Positions 20,217 to 29,450 of a DNA stretch of 64,000 nt are shown here, piece after piece. The DNA is from Gammaproteobacteria bacterium (GTDB lineage Bacteria; Pseudomonadota; Gammaproteobacteria; VBWC01): the NCBI GenBank assembly GCA_006218035.1, contig VBWC01000004.1, positions 97,537 to 161,536 of the forward strand, given 5' to 3'. The translations under genes and the position numbers were made by a program. Every line of letters starts with the position of its first letter. Position 1 is the first letter of the stretch. The notes under the pieces were generated by a model. It was not told the origin of the DNA, did not search any database, and was given only the letters and a program-made list of their open reading frames with translations.

Positions 20217-22793
20217 ATGCGTCGCCGGATCCACATGTTACCGCTCGCGCTGCTGGCCCTGACGCTCGGCGGATGCGGGGGATCGAGCACACCTGCAACG
20301 ACGCCGGTAACGGCGGCCACCTACACCGTCGGCGGAACCGTATCGGGCCTCGCCGGCACCGGCCTCGTACTGCGTAACAACGGCAGCGATGCCCTGGGCG
20401 TCAGCGCCAGCGGCGCGTTCACCTTCGCAACCGCGCTCACCGACGGCAGCGGCTACAGCGTCACCATCGCGACGCAACCGGGTTCGCCGACCCAGACGTG
20501 CACCTCGACAAATAACAGCGGCACACTCGCTGGCGCGAACGTCACCGACGTGGCGATTACCTGTACCACGAATTCCTACACCATCGGCGGCACCGTGTCC
20601 GGGCTCACCGGCAGCGGCCTCGTACTGCGCAACAACGGCGGCAACGATCTCGCGATCAGCGGCGACGGCGCGTTCACCTTCGCGACTGCGCTCACCAGCG
20701 GCAGCAGCTACAGCGTCACCATCGCGACGCAACCGGGTTCACCGTCCCAGACGTGTATCCCGACAAATAACAGCGGCACACTTGCTGGTGCGAACGTCAC
20801 CAATGTGGCGATTACCTGTACCACGAGTTCCTACACCATCGGCGGCGCCGTGTCCGGGCTGACCGGCAGCGGCCTCGTGTTGCGCAACAACGGCGGCAAC
20901 GATCTTGCGATCAGCGGCGACGGCGCGTTTACCTTTACTACTGCGCTCACCGACAGCAGCAGCTACAGCGTCACCATCGCGACGCAACCGGGTTCGCCGG
21001 CCCAGACGTGTACCCCGACAAATAACAGCGGCACACTCGCTGGTGCGAACGTCACCAATGTGGCGATCACGTGCACCGGCGGCGGCGCCCCGCCGGCAAC
21101 GACGCTGAATCTCGGCGTCGGCATCAAAACGTTCAATTTTTCCTGGGCGGCGTCCGCTGGCGCGACCCATTACAAACTCTATGAGGACCCCGACGGCGTC
21201 TCCGGGTTCAGCCAGGTCGGTGCCAATATTGCCGGTACCAGCACCAGTGTCGACATTGCCGTTCACCGGCACAACTGGGTCAACGCTGTCTACATGCTTG
21301 ACGCCTGCGTCAACGCCAGTTGCACCGCCTCGAACCAGGTGACGACCACCAGCGCCATGCTCACTGCCATCGGCTATTTCAAGGCATCGAATACCGGCGA
21401 CAGCGACGAGTTCGGCGCGGTACTGGCGGTAAGCGCCGATGGCGCCACCCTCGCAATCGGCACCTCCCGGGAAGACAGCAACGCCACCGGCATCGGCGGC
21501 GACCAGACCGATAATTCCGCCATCGACGCCGGCGCGGTGTATGTCTTCACGCGCAGCGGCACCACCTGGACGCAACAGGCCTACATCAAGGCATCCAACG
21601 CCGAAGCCAATGACTGGTTCGGTTTCGCGGTCGCCCTGAGCGATGACGGCAACACGCTGGCAGTCGGCGCCTACCAGGAAGACAGCAACGCCGCCGGCAT
21701 CGGCGGCAACCAGGCCGATAATTCCGCCGGCGAATCCGGCGCGGTGTATGTCTTCACGCGCAGCGGTACGACCTGGACGCAACAGGCCTACATCAAGGCC
21801 TCCAATGCGGGGGATCTTGATACCTTCGGCTACGCCGTTGCCCTCAACGACAACGGCAACACCCTCGCGGTGGGCGCCATTAACGAAGCCAGTAATGCGA
21901 CCGGCATCAATGGCACCGAGGCGGATAACTCCGCTGCCAGCGCGGGTGCGGTGTACGTCTTCACGCGCAGCGGTACGACCTGGACGCAACAGGCCTACAT
22001 CAAGGCATCCAACGCCGAGGCGTTCGATACCTTCGGCTATGCCGTTGCCCTCGGCGACGACGGCAATACGCTCGCGGTGGACGCCAATAACGAAGCCAGC
22101 AATACCACCGGCATAAACGGCACCGGGGCGGATAACTCCGCCGCCAGCGCGGGTGCGGTGTACATCTTCACGCGCAGTGGCACTACCTGGACACAACAGG
22201 CGTACATCAAGGCATCCAACACCGAGGCGTTCGATACCTTTGGCACCGCTATCGCGTTAAATGGCGACGGCAATACCCTCGCTGCCGGGGCATTCAATGA
22301 AGACAGCAATAGCACCGGCATCAACGGCAACCAGGCGGACAATTCGGCGAGCCGGGCCGGAGCGGTGTATGTCTTCACGCGCAGTGGCACTACCTGGACG
22401 CAACAGGCCTACATCAAGGCGTCCAACGCCGAGGCCAGCGACCGGTTCGGCGTGGCGCTGACGTTAAACAACAACGGCAATACGCTCGCTGTCGGCGCGA
22501 CGGACGAAGACAGCAATGCCACAGGTATTGGTGGCGATCAGACCGCCAACTCGATTGGCGGGGCCGGTGCCGCGTATGTCTTCACCCGCAGCGGCACCAC
22601 GTGGTCGCAGGACAAATACATCAAGGCCCCGAATACCGGCGCCAACGACCGATTTGGTCAGGCGCTGACGCTGAACAGCGACGGCGCCACGCTGGCGATC
22701 AGTGCAACACGAGAGGACAGCGGCGCCGCCGGCATCGGTGGCACCCAGACCGACGAATCGGTATTGAACTCCGGCGCCGTCTATCTCTACTAA
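20217..22793 (+). CDS. Outer-membrane lipoprotein with FG-GAP-type propeller repeats
   Basis: An 858-residue lipoprotein: the signal peptide ends in LTLGGC (lipobox). Three 85-residue modules follow (YT(V/I)GG.VSGL.G.GLVLRNNG ... QTC...NNSGT..GANVT.VAITC), then a fibronectin-like stretch (TTLNLGVGIKTFNFSWAASAGATHYKLYEDP). Seven 69-residue FG-GAP/integrin-alpha-like repeats come last (YIKASN....D.FG.A.AL..DGNTLAVGA..EDSN...GI.G...DNS...GAVYVFTRSG). TAGGAG precedes the ATG. The gene is divergent from the SBBP propeller gene. Function unknown; adhesion or surface binding is plausible. Confidence 0.75.
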   Translation: MRRRIHMLPLALLALTLGGCGGSSTPATTPVTAATYTVGGTVSGLAGTGLVLRNNGSDALGVSASGAFTFATALTDGSGYSVTIATQPGSPTQTCTSTNNSGTLAGANVTDVAITCTTNSYTIGGTVSGLTGSGLVLRNNGGNDLAISGDGAFTFATALTSGSSYSVTIATQPGSPSQTCIPTNNSGTLAGANVTNVAITCTTSSYTIGGAVSGLTGSGLVLRNNGGNDLAISGDGAFTFTTALTDSSSYSVTIATQPGSPAQTCTPTNNSGTLAGANVTNVAITCTGGGAPPATTLNLGVGIKTFNFSWAASAGATHYKLYEDPDGVSGFSQVGANIAGTSTSVDIAVHRHNWVNAVYMLDACVNASCTASNQVTTTSAMLTAIGYFKASNTGDSDEFGAVLAVSADGATLAIGTSREDSNATGIGGDQTDNSAIDAGAVYVFTRSGTTWTQQAYIKASNAEANDWFGFAVALSDDGNTLAVGAYQEDSNAAGIGGNQADNSAGESGAVYVFTRSGTTWTQQAYIKASNAGDLDTFGYAVALNDNGNTLAVGAINEASNATGINGTEADNSAASAGAVYVFTRSGTTWTQQAYIKASNAEAFDTFGYAVALGDDGNTLAVDANNEASNTTGINGTGADNSAASAGAVYIFTRSGTTWTQQAYIKASNTEAFDTFGTAIALNGDGNTLAAGAFNEDSNSTGINGNQADNSASRAGAVYVFTRSGTTWTQQAYIKASNAEASDRFGVALTLNNNGNTLAVGATDEDSNATGIGGDQTANSIGGAGAAYVFTRSGTTWSQDKYIKAPNTGANDRFGQALTLNSDGATLAISATREDSGAAGIGGTQTDESVLNSGAVYLY
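20322..21082 (+). repeat. Three tandem 255-bp units within the lipoprotein gene
   Basis: Units begin at 20322, 20577 and 20832 with the codons for YT(V/I)GG. The spacing is exactly 255 bp with no indels, and long runs are identical at the nucleotide level, for example around ACAAATAACAGCGGCACAC in each unit. This indicates amplification with little later divergence. Confidence 0.85.
21381..22793 (+). repeat. Seven tandem 207-bp units within the lipoprotein gene
   Basis: The AAGGC(A/C)(T/C)C start of each unit falls at 21381, 21588, 21795, 22002, 22209, 22416 and 22623, always 207 bp apart. The seventh unit is shortened at the stop codon because it lacks the linker. No indel breaks the period. 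Confidence 0.85.
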
Positions 22794-22847
22794 CGCCTGC
22801 GGGACATCGCAAATGCCAGTAAGAAGGCGGATGCCACACTCAATGCG

Positions 22848-23336
22848 TCAGCGAAGATAAGCCGTTAACACGGCCCGGATTGACGAGAACGCGAAGGCGC
22901 TCAACGCTATTTCGGATTTCTTCAGCCACACCACATCCACGACGTCATCGGCCGGTACGATCGCGGGCCGTTCGGGCAGGACCATCGTGAAAATCAGATC
23001 CAGCGTCCGGTACTCCACGGATCGGTATGGATAGACATTCGGGTATGAACCAAAGTAAACCGGATTGACGCATTCCATGCCCAGTTCTTCGGCCAGCTCG
23101 CGCCGCAAAGCCTGCTCGGCCGACTCGTGGTAATCGACAAAACCGCCGGGCAGGTCCAGCCGGCCCGCCTCCGGTTCACGGGCCCGCACGCAGGCGAGTA
23201 TCGCGCCATTCACTTCGATAATCGCCGCAACCGCCGCCGCAACGTTCAGAAACAACGTAAAGCCGCAGGCACTGCAGACATGGGATTTCGTTTGCAGAAG
23301 AAAAACAGGTTGAGCACAACGTGGACAGTATTTCAT
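22848..23336 (-). CDS. Nudix hydrolase with N-terminal zinc ribbon
   Basis: A 162-residue protein. The N terminus carries CPRC...CSACGF, a zinc ribbon as in NADH pyrophosphatase-type Nudix enzymes. The Nudix box follows as GGFVDYHESAEQALRRELAE ending in ELGM, with the REx2EE core catalytic residues. Likely hydrolyses a nucleoside diphosphate linked to another group; the substrate is unknown. It starts 24 bases from the encoded CCA end of tRNA-Met, on the same strand and downstream of it. It converges with the lipoprotein gene. Confidence 0.85.
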   Translation of the reverse strand: MKYCPRCAQPVFLLQTKSHVCSACGFTLFLNVAAAVAAIIEVNGAILACVRAREPEAGRLDLPGGFVDYHESAEQALRRELAEELGMECVNPVYFGSYPNVYPYRSVEYRTLDLIFTMVLPERPAIVPADDVVDVVWLKKSEIALSAFAFSSIRAVLTAYLR

Positions 23337-23368
23337 GGCCGCATGATCCGACGTGTGCCATTCAAGAA

Positions 23369-23445
23369 TGGTGGCTACGGGTGGACTCGAACCACCGACC
23401 TCAGCATTATGAGTGCCGCGCTCTAACCAGCTGAGCTACGTAGCC
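23369..23445 (-). tRNA. tRNA-Met (CAU), elongator
   Basis: The acceptor stem GGCTACG/CGTAGCC, D arm GCTC..GAGC, anticodon loop CTCATAA and T arm with GGTTCGAGTCC fold as a cloverleaf of 77 nt, with CCA encoded. The sequence closely follows the E. coli elongator tRNA-Met, and the acceptor end is fully paired, unlike an initiator. Confidence 0.95.
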
Positions 23446-23497
23446 CAAAAAAATACGTGATCCGGCTGCCCTGATTGGACCTGATCGCAGACAGGCC

Positions 23498-24589
23498 TTA
23501 GACGTTGAAGCGGAAATGCATGACATCGCCGTCGTGGACGAGGTATTCCTTGCCCTCCAGCCGCCATTTGCCGGCTTCCTTCGCGCCCGGCTCGCCGCCG
23601 TTGGTAATGAAATCGTCGTAACCAATAACCTCGGCGCGGATAAAGCCCTTTTCGAAATCGGTGTGGATCTCGCCGGCGGCCTGCGGCGCCGTCCCGCCGA
23701 CCCTGACGGTCCAGGCGTGCACCTCTTTTTCGCCGGCCGTGAAAAACGTCTGCAGACCGAGCAGTTGATAGCCGGCGCGGATGACCCGGTTCAAGCCGGG
23801 CTCGGCCAGTCCGAGGTCGGACAGGAACTCGGCCTTTTCATCGTCGGGCAGATCGGCCAGTTCGGCCTCGATGGCCGCGCAGACCGGTACGACAACGGCG
23901 TTCTCCGCCGTGGCAAGCCGCTGGACAACATCGAGAAACGGATTGTTCGTGAAGCCGTCCTCGGCGACGTTGGCGATATACATCGTCGGCTTGGCGGTCA
24001 GCAGTTGCAGCGACTTCAAATATTTCTGCTGCTCGTCGGTAAACGACAGGGCATGCACCATGCGACCGGCATCGAGTTGCACGCGCACGGCGTCCAGCAC
24101 GTCCTGCTGCATCTTCGCCTCTTTGTCGCCGCTGCGCGCGGCCTTGCCGGCGCGGTGCAGCGCCTTCTCGACGGTATCCATGTCCGCCAGCGCCAGCTCG
24201 GTGTTGATCACCTCGATATCGCCGGCCGGGTCGACTTTACCCGAGACATGCACGATGTCGTCATTCTCAAAGCAGCGTACGACATGCGCGATCGCGTCCG
24301 TCTCACGGATATTGGCGAGAAACTTGTTGCCGAGACCTTCGCCCTTCGACGCGCCGGCTACCAGTCCGGCGATGTCGACGAACTCGATGGTCGTCGGCAG
24401 CACGCGCTGCGGCTTGACGATAACCGCCAGCGCATCCAGCCGCGGGTCCGGCACCGCCACGACGCCGATATTCGGCTCGATAGTGCAGAACGGATAGTTC
24501 GCCGCGGCGATACCGGCGCGGGTCAGCGCGTTGAATAGCGTGGACTTGCCGACGTTCGGCAGGCCGACGATGCCACATTTAATGCCCAT
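23498..24589 (-). CDS. ychF: Redox-regulated ATPase YchF (Obg family)
   Basis: Cytoplasmic P-loop protein that binds ATP in preference to GTP and associates with ribosomes; linked to oxidative stress. The 363-residue protein begins [20 protein letters not shown] (G1 loop), has the FVDIAGLV switch segment, a coiled-coil insert (about residues 130-200) and a C-terminal TGS domain ([14 protein letters not shown]). The full length and sequence are typical. It follows pth as in Pseudomonas. Confidence 0.97.
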   Translation of the reverse strand: MGIKCGIVGLPNVGKSTLFNALTRAGIAAANYPFCTIEPNIGVVAVPDPRLDALAVIVKPQRVLPTTIEFVDIAGLVAGASKGEGLGNKFLANIRETDAIAHVVRCFENDDIVHVSGKVDPAGDIEVINTELALADMDTVEKALHRAGKAARSGDKEAKMQQDVLDAVRVQLDAGRMVHALSFTDEQQKYLKSLQLLTAKPTMYIANVAEDGFTNNPFLDVVQRLATAENAVVVPVCAAIEAELADLPDDEKAEFLSDLGLAEPGLNRVIRAGYQLLGLQTFFTAGEKEVHAWTVRVGGTAPQAAGEIHTDFEKGFIRAEVIGYDDFITNGGEPGAKEAGKWRLEGKEYLVHDGDVMHFRFNV

Positions 24590-24706
24590 ACAATGATCCC
24601 GCTAAACGCCCACATGTTCATGTTGAAGAGTGCCCCGTCACTCCAGCCCAGGGTCTCCGACCCCTCGATGCGCGGGAATGACAACCGTAAATGCGACCTG
24701 CAACAA

Positions 24707-25285
24707 TCACTCCGTATGCAAGCGGTGCATCGCCTTTTGTAACTCACCGCCAAACAACAGCGGCATAACCGGCAGCGCCGCCGTGATCGCGTCATCGATG
24801 CCTTGCCGGTCGTCGCGTGACGGCGGACCAAGCACATAGTCCGTGACCAGATCGGCGCTGCCCGGATGGCCGATACCGATGCGCAGCCGGACGAACTCGT
24901 TGCCGCCGAGGTGGTCGATGATGTCGCGCAGGCCGTTGTGCCCGCCGTGGCCGCCACCCCGTTTCAGCCGCGCAGTGCCCGGCGGCAGATCGAGTTCGTC
25001 GTGCGCGACCAGGATATTTTCAACGGGGATCTTGTAGAACCGGGCGATGGCGCCAACCGCCTCGCCACTGCAGTTCATAAAGCCCGTCGGCCTGGCGAGC
25101 CAGACGTCGTGACCGGCGAGATGCGTCTTGCAGACATCGGCGCGAAATTTCGCCTCGGCCCGCAGTTCCGCCCTGACGTCCGCGGCCAGCCTGTCGAGCA
25201 GCCAGAACCCGGCGTTGTGGCGAGTACCCAGATAGCGCGCGCCCGGGTTCCCGAGACCGACGACAAGTTCAATGCGCGATGACAA
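24707..25285 (-). CDS. pth: Peptidyl-tRNA hydrolase
   Basis: Recycles tRNAs from drop-off peptidyl-tRNAs. The 192-residue protein has GLGNPG near residue 10, the catalytic histidine in TRHNAGF and the aspartate in VAHDELDLPPG. The start codon appears to be TTG, since no ATG or GTG lies in frame near the conserved N terminus (RIELVVGLGNPG). It lies between rplY and ychF in the conserved order rplY-pth-ychF. A pair of hairpins separates it from rplY. Confidence 0.95.
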   Translation of the reverse strand: MSSRIELVVGLGNPGARYLGTRHNAGFWLLDRLAADVRAELRAEAKFRADVCKTHLAGHDVWLARPTGFMNCSGEAVGAIARFYKIPVENILVAHDELDLPPGTARLKRGGGHGGHNGLRDIIDHLGGNEFVRLRIGIGHPGSADLVTDYVLGPPSRDDRQGIDDAITAALPVMPLLFGGELQKAMHRLHTE

Positions 25286-25348
25286 TGCCGGTGATCCGTT
25301 AGCAAGCTGATGTTAAACAGCCGGCGTGCGGTGCATTCATGCGCCGCC

Positions 25349-25461
25349 ATTTTTCAAACAGATTTCCAGCTGTTTGAAAAATGAAGCAACGCACCATTTT
25401 ATTCACAGCGCCGCACTTGTTGCGTTGCGTGTTGAAAAAGGCCACGGATGGACTTTTTCAA
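25349..25461. repeat. Two strong hairpins between rplY and pth
   Basis: First hairpin (25349-25382): arms ATTTTTCAAACAG/CTGTTTGAAAAAT, a perfect 13-bp stem. Second (25432-25461): TTGAAAAAG/CTTTTTCAA, a 9-bp stem. On the minus strand the second is met first after the rplY stop and could attenuate read-through into pth. The arrangement resembles a dispersed repeat found between genes of related bacteria (recollection, not checked). Confidence 0.55.
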
Positions 25462-25501
25462 TACCCTAACCAGCCTGACCGCAACACCGGCAGGAACGGG
25501 A

Positions 25502-26185
25502 CTAATCCGCGTCCCCGCCCTTCTTCTCCGCCTCGCCACCCGCGGCTGCAGGCGCGCCCGCGACCGCCTCGGCAACCGGCGCCGCTTCCGTCTCGACGAC
25601 GGCGCGCGGAATGTAAACCGTGACAACCGGCTGGTCGTGCTCCCCGTCCTCGTGCGCGAGCGCCGGGATTTCCACACCGGCCGGCAGTTTCAGCCCCGAC
25701 AGATGAATAACATCGCCGATACCCAGCGCCGACACGTCGACCTCGATGTATTCCGGCAGATTGGCCGGCAAACAGGCGATTTCCACATCGCTCATCAAAT
25801 GGGACACCAGACCGCCGCCGATCTTGACGCCGGGCGCTATGTCCTCGTTGATGAAATGCAACGGCACGTGCATATGCAGCTTTTCGGTCGCGCTGACACG
25901 CTGGAAGTCCAGGTGCTGAATGCGCGGCTTGCTGGCGTGGCGCTGCACATCGCGCAGCACGGCCTTCTCGGTCTCGCCACCGATCCTGATATCCAGAATG
26001 TGTGAGAAGAATGCCTCGTGCCGCAGCTGGTTCATCACCTTGTGATGGTCAAACACCACGTTGACCGGCGGCTTGCCGGCGCCATACATGATTGCCGGAA
26101 CCTTGTCTGCACGACGCAAGCGGCGGCTCGCTCCTTTCCCCACGTCGTTGCGGATCTCTCCGACCAGTTCAAAATTATTCGCCAT
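25502..26185 (-). CDS. rplY: 50S ribosomal protein L25 (CTC/TL5 long form)
   Basis: Binds 5S rRNA in the large subunit. The protein starts MANNFELVGEIRNDVGKGASRRLRR, giving 227 residues with the L25 domain (1-95), the TL5 beta domain (about 100-190) and a long acidic, Ala-rich tail. The ATG at 26185 is preferred to ATG 26191 because GGGAG is eight bases upstream of it. E. coli has the short form; Pseudomonas and this organism have the long one. It follows prs in the conserved order. Confidence 0.95.
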   Translation of the reverse strand: MANNFELVGEIRNDVGKGASRRLRRADKVPAIMYGAGKPPVNVVFDHHKVMNQLRHEAFFSHILDIRIGGETEKAVLRDVQRHASKPRIQHLDFQRVSATEKLHMHVPLHFINEDIAPGVKIGGGLVSHLMSDVEIACLPANLPEYIEVDVSALGIGDVIHLSGLKLPAGVEIPALAHEDGEHDQPVVTVYIPRAVVETEAAPVAEAVAGAPAAAGGEAEKKGGDAD

Positions 26186-26316
26186 TACCATTACTCCCGA
26201 TTTAAATACGCCACGCTGCGTGGCAACTAATGGAACACATCCGCGACCAGACATGCCCTCGATAACGCGCGGTGATAACAGCCAGACTAATGCCTGTCAT
26301 CACCGCGCAAATTCGT

Positions 26317-27270
26317 TCAGTCCATGAACAGCGAGCTGACCGACTCCTCTTCATGGATGCGGCGCATCGTCTCCGCCAGCATCTCGGCGACGCTCAACTG
26401 CCGGATGCGCTTGCAGGCCTTGGCCTGCGGCCGCAACGGGATCGTGTCCGTCACCACCAGCTCATCGAGCACCGATGCCTCGATATTTTTCACCGCCGGT
26501 CCGGACAGCACCGGGTGCGTGCAATACGCGACCACCCTGGCGGCGCCCTCGGCCTTCAGCGCCCGGGCGGCTTCGCACAGCGTACCCGCCGTGTCGACCA
26601 TATCGTCGACCAGCACGCAGGTGCGCCCCTCGACCTCGCCGATGATGTTCATCACGCGGGCCTCGTTCGGCTGTGGCCGGCGCTTGTTGATAATCGCCAG
26701 GTCCGCGTCATCGAGCCGTTTCGCCAGCGCCCGCGCCCGGACGACGCCGCCGACGTCGGGCGAGACGATAATCACCCGCGGATATTTCTGCCGCCATACC
26801 TCGCCGAGCAATATCGGTGACGCGTAGACATTGTCCACCGGCGCCGAGAAAAAGCCCTGGATCTGGTCGGCATGCAGATCCACGGTCAGAATACGGTTGG
26901 CGCCAACGTTGACGATCATGTCGGCAACCACCTTGGCCGTGATCGGCACGCGCGCCGAATGCGGCCGCCGGTCCTGACGCGAATAACCGAAATACGGTAT
27001 CACTGTCGTGATACGACGCGCTGACGAGCGGCGCACCGCGTCGATCATCGCCATCAGTTCCATCAGGTTCTCGCTGGTCGGCGCGCAGGTCGGCTGGATG
27101 ATAAACACATCCTTGCCGCGCACGTTCTCCATGATCTCGACCATGACCTCGCCGTCGCTGAAACGACCGACGATGGCCCTGCCCAACGGCACGCGCAGAC
27201 GCTGGGTGATATCTTCAGCCAGCTGGGCATTAGCGTTACCGGTGAATACCACCATGGCGCTGTCAGACAC
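26317..27270 (-). CDS. prs: Ribose-phosphate pyrophosphokinase
   Basis: Makes PRPP from ribose 5-phosphate and ATP for nucleotide, His and NAD synthesis. The 317-residue protein shows the flexible loop region GYSRQDRR, the PRPP signature [11 protein letters not shown], and the phosphate-binding [11 protein letters not shown]. The start is GTG at 27270 ([14 protein letters not shown]), because AGAGGAG lies six bases upstream. It is transcribed toward rplY; tRNA-Gln lies upstream in the same direction. Confidence 0.96.
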   Translation of the reverse strand: MSDSAMVVFTGNANAQLAEDITQRLRVPLGRAIVGRFSDGEVMVEIMENVRGKDVFIIQPTCAPTSENLMELMAMIDAVRRSSARRITTVIPYFGYSRQDRRPHSARVPITAKVVADMIVNVGANRILTVDLHADQIQGFFSAPVDNVYASPILLGEVWRQKYPRVIIVSPDVGGVVRARALAKRLDDADLAIINKRRPQPNEARVMNIIGEVEGRTCVLVDDMVDTAGTLCEAARALKAEGAARVVAYCTHPVLSGPAVKNIEASVLDELVVTDTIPLRPQAKACKRIRQLSVAEMLAETMRRIHEEESVSSLFMD

Positions 27271-27294
27271 TCGTTGCTCCTCTACGCGGCGCAC

Positions 27295-27731
27295 GCACCT
27301 TGGCTCCGGATCTCGCTGCTAACCAGTTCGACAGGTCAACGGCCTGAAAAAATCATCTGTTCCCTGTTTGCATACGGACGGGACGCCGCGATTGCCACCT
27401 ACATCCCCGTCGCTACATCCTGCGGGCCAGCGCTGCTATGCAGCGCCGTGCAAATTTGCACCCGGCAAATTCGTCTTACCTGGCAACTCGTCACACTGCT
27501 TAATTTGCCGGCAACTTGCCACGTGTTACCCGCCAGCCACAACATCAGCTGGGGTGCCGGAATTTCTCCGCACACCTTGGCTCCGCCCTGCGGGCCAGCG
27601 CCGCTACGCGTCGCTGTTCGAATTCGTTCCCGGCGAATTCGTCGAACCTTCCAGGTTCTCATCCGGGCACTCCGGTAATACTCAACTTCTGCGGGCCACC
27701 CGGTTACTCGCCGGTATCAGCCCTGCAATAG
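27295..27731. other. Non-coding gap upstream of prs with a 62-bp direct repeat
   Basis: No gene is seen. Two direct copies of a 62-bp sequence lie at 27419-27480 and 27587-27648, both starting CCTGCGGGCCAGCGC and both containing AATTCGTC near the end, with the same length and partial identity. The prs promoter should lie in this gap, but no clear box was found. Confidence 0.5.
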
Positions 27732-27806
27732 TGGCTGGGGTGCCAGGATTCGAACCTGGGAATGCGGGGATCAAAACCCCGTGCCTTACCGCTTGGCGAC
27801 ACCCCA
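27732..27806 (-). tRNA. tRNA-Gln (UUG)
   Basis: A 75-nt cloverleaf with acceptor TGGGGTG/CACCCCA, anticodon stem CGGGG/CCCCG around the loop TTTTGAT (anticodon TTG), T arm with GGTTCGAATCC, and encoded CCA. Located between ispE and prs, as in Pseudomonas. Confidence 0.95.
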
Positions 27807-27828
27807 ATGCGTAACCGGCGCAGCACGG

Positions 27829-28716
27829 TCAGCCTGCTTCACCTTCGATCATCGCGTGCAGCGGCGACCGGTTTCTGCCCCTGGCGACGAAGCCGCTCCA
27901 GTCCGGCGGCAGCTGCCGGCGCACCTGCTCGGCCGCCTCCCGGTCGTCAAACATCGCGAACACACAGGCGCCGCTGCCACTCATACGCGCCGGACCAAAT
28001 CCGGCCAACCAGTCGAGCGCCGCTGCTACCTCGGGGTAACGCTTGCGAACCACCGATTCCAGGACGTTTTCGCCCTGGCCCGAAAGAAAGTCGTGTATTG
28101 TGATGGCCGGGCAATTCCTTGTCAATTCAGGCGCATTAAACACCTCGGCGGTCGCGACCTGACACGGCGGCACAACAACCAGATACCACGGCTCGGGCAA
28201 TATGATCGGGGAAAATTGTTCCCCGACCCCTTCGGCCCACGCCGCGGCGCCGTGAATGAATACCGGCACATCGGCACCCAGTCGCAATCCCAGCGCCATT
28301 AACTCCGGTTTGCCGAGGCCCAGTCCCCAGAGATGGTTCAGCGCCACCAGCGTCGTCGCGGCATCCGAGCTGCCGCCACCCAGACCGCCGCCGATCGGGA
28401 TACTCTTATTAATATGGATGTCGACGCCGTACCGGACCCCCGCGGCCTGCTGTAACAACCTCGCCGCGCGCACCGTCAGGTCGCTCGCCGCCGCCACACC
28501 CCTTGGTCCCGTCGGACGACGCACCTCGGCGTCAGCACGCTGATCGAACTTCAGTGCGTCACAATATTCCAGAAACTGAAACACCGTCTGCAGGGTGTGA
28601 TACCCATCGTCGCGCCGGCCGGTCACGTGCAGAAACAGATTGATCTTCGCCGGCGCCGGCCATCGGCTCGCGCCGCCGTCGCGTCGCGTTACATCAGCCT
28701 GGCCCATGCCGCTCAC
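27829..28716 (-). CDS. ispE: 4-diphosphocytidyl-2-C-methyl-D-erythritol kinase
   Basis: GHMP-type kinase of the non-mevalonate isoprenoid pathway. The 295-residue protein has WPAPAKINLFLHVTGRR near the N terminus, the ATP-binding PIGGGLGGGSSDAA, and the C-terminal MSGSGACVFA. It overlaps the 3' end of lolB by 23 bases. A start a few codons further in is possible, since the first 18 residues are not conserved in sequence type. Confidence 0.96.
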   Translation of the reverse strand: MSGMGQADVTRRDGGASRWPAPAKINLFLHVTGRRDDGYHTLQTVFQFLEYCDALKFDQRADAEVRRPTGPRGVAAASDLTVRAARLLQQAAGVRYGVDIHINKSIPIGGGLGGGSSDAATTLVALNHLWGLGLGKPELMALGLRLGADVPVFIHGAAAWAEGVGEQFSPIILPEPWYLVVVPPCQVATAEVFNAPELTRNCPAITIHDFLSGQGENVLESVVRKRYPEVAAALDWLAGFGPARMSGSGACVFAMFDDREAAEQVRRQLPPDWSGFVARGRNRSPLHAMIEGEAG

Positions 28717-29404
28717 CCGGGTCCGCCGCGATCGCGTGCCATGTGTCGATCACGAACCGCAACCGGACTTCGTCTCGCGTCAGGGTCACCTTGGCGGGCA
28801 GCGGGATGCCGTCCACCGGCCTGTACCGGTGGAACTCCGCCCGCCAGCCCGACTGCGAAAGCGTGACCAGCAGGCCGTTATTGTCCAGCTCGGTGTCGGC
28901 GGCGACGTCCGGGGCCGGCATGCCAAGAATCCAGTAGCGCAGCGCGGAGACCGGGACGGTCCAGCCCAGCTCATGCGCCAGCAGCGTCTCCGCATCGGCC
29001 GCCGCGGCGATCGGACGGTCCGGTAATTCTATCGTGACGACGCCGCTCGCCGCGCGCACGGCCGCGACACCCTGGCCAAACGGGCCGCTGAACTCTATTG
29101 CGTAACCGTCATCGCCTTCCTGAACCCAGTGGATGCTCGCACTCCAGCCATCGTCGGCGGTGCGTACCGCGACGCGTCCGGTTAACTGCCAGCGGGCAAG
29201 TTGGGCAAGTGTGTCGCGGTGTTTCTCCCAGCGCTGCTGGATGGTGGCGTCATCCGCGCGTGGCGGTGCCGACGATGCGCAGCCGCCGATATGCAATGCG
29301 ACGACGATCGCGCCAATCGCCAGCGGAGCGCCATTGAAACGCACAGCCCTCGATGCGACGTCGCCCGTGCGCCGGAAAATAGCAGGCAAAACCATGCGAA
29401 ACAC
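28694..29404 (-). CDS. lolB: Outer-membrane lipoprotein receptor LolB
   Basis: Accepts lipoproteins from LolA and inserts them in the outer membrane. The 236-residue precursor has a longish N-terminal leader and a weak lipobox HIGGC before ASSAPPRADD. The mature part matches LolB: WQLTGRVAVRTADDGWSASIHWVQEGDDGYAIEFSGP is present in segments, with the hydrophobic loop region. The order TPR-lolB-ispE is conserved in Pseudomonas. The signal peptide is unusually long from this ATG, so a downstream start may be used. Confidence 0.9.
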   Translation of the reverse strand: MFRMVLPAIFRRTGDVASRAVRFNGAPLAIGAIVVALHIGGCASSAPPRADDATIQQRWEKHRDTLAQLARWQLTGRVAVRTADDGWSASIHWVQEGDDGYAIEFSGPFGQGVAAVRAASGVVTIELPDRPIAAAADAETLLAHELGWTVPVSALRYWILGMPAPDVAADTELDNNGLLVTLSQSGWRAEFHRYRPVDGIPLPAKVTLTRDEVRLRFVIDTWHAIAADPGERHGPG

Positions 29405-29450
29405 AAACTCCGAGTAGTGCTGCGAGACCGGGGGCCGGTAGCGTGCCAGA

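Noticed and set aside
20322-22793. Possible CRISPR or other spaced-repeat array
   Set aside because: The repeats are in-frame protein repeats of 255 and 207 bp inside one lipoprotein gene, with no spacers between short identical repeats.
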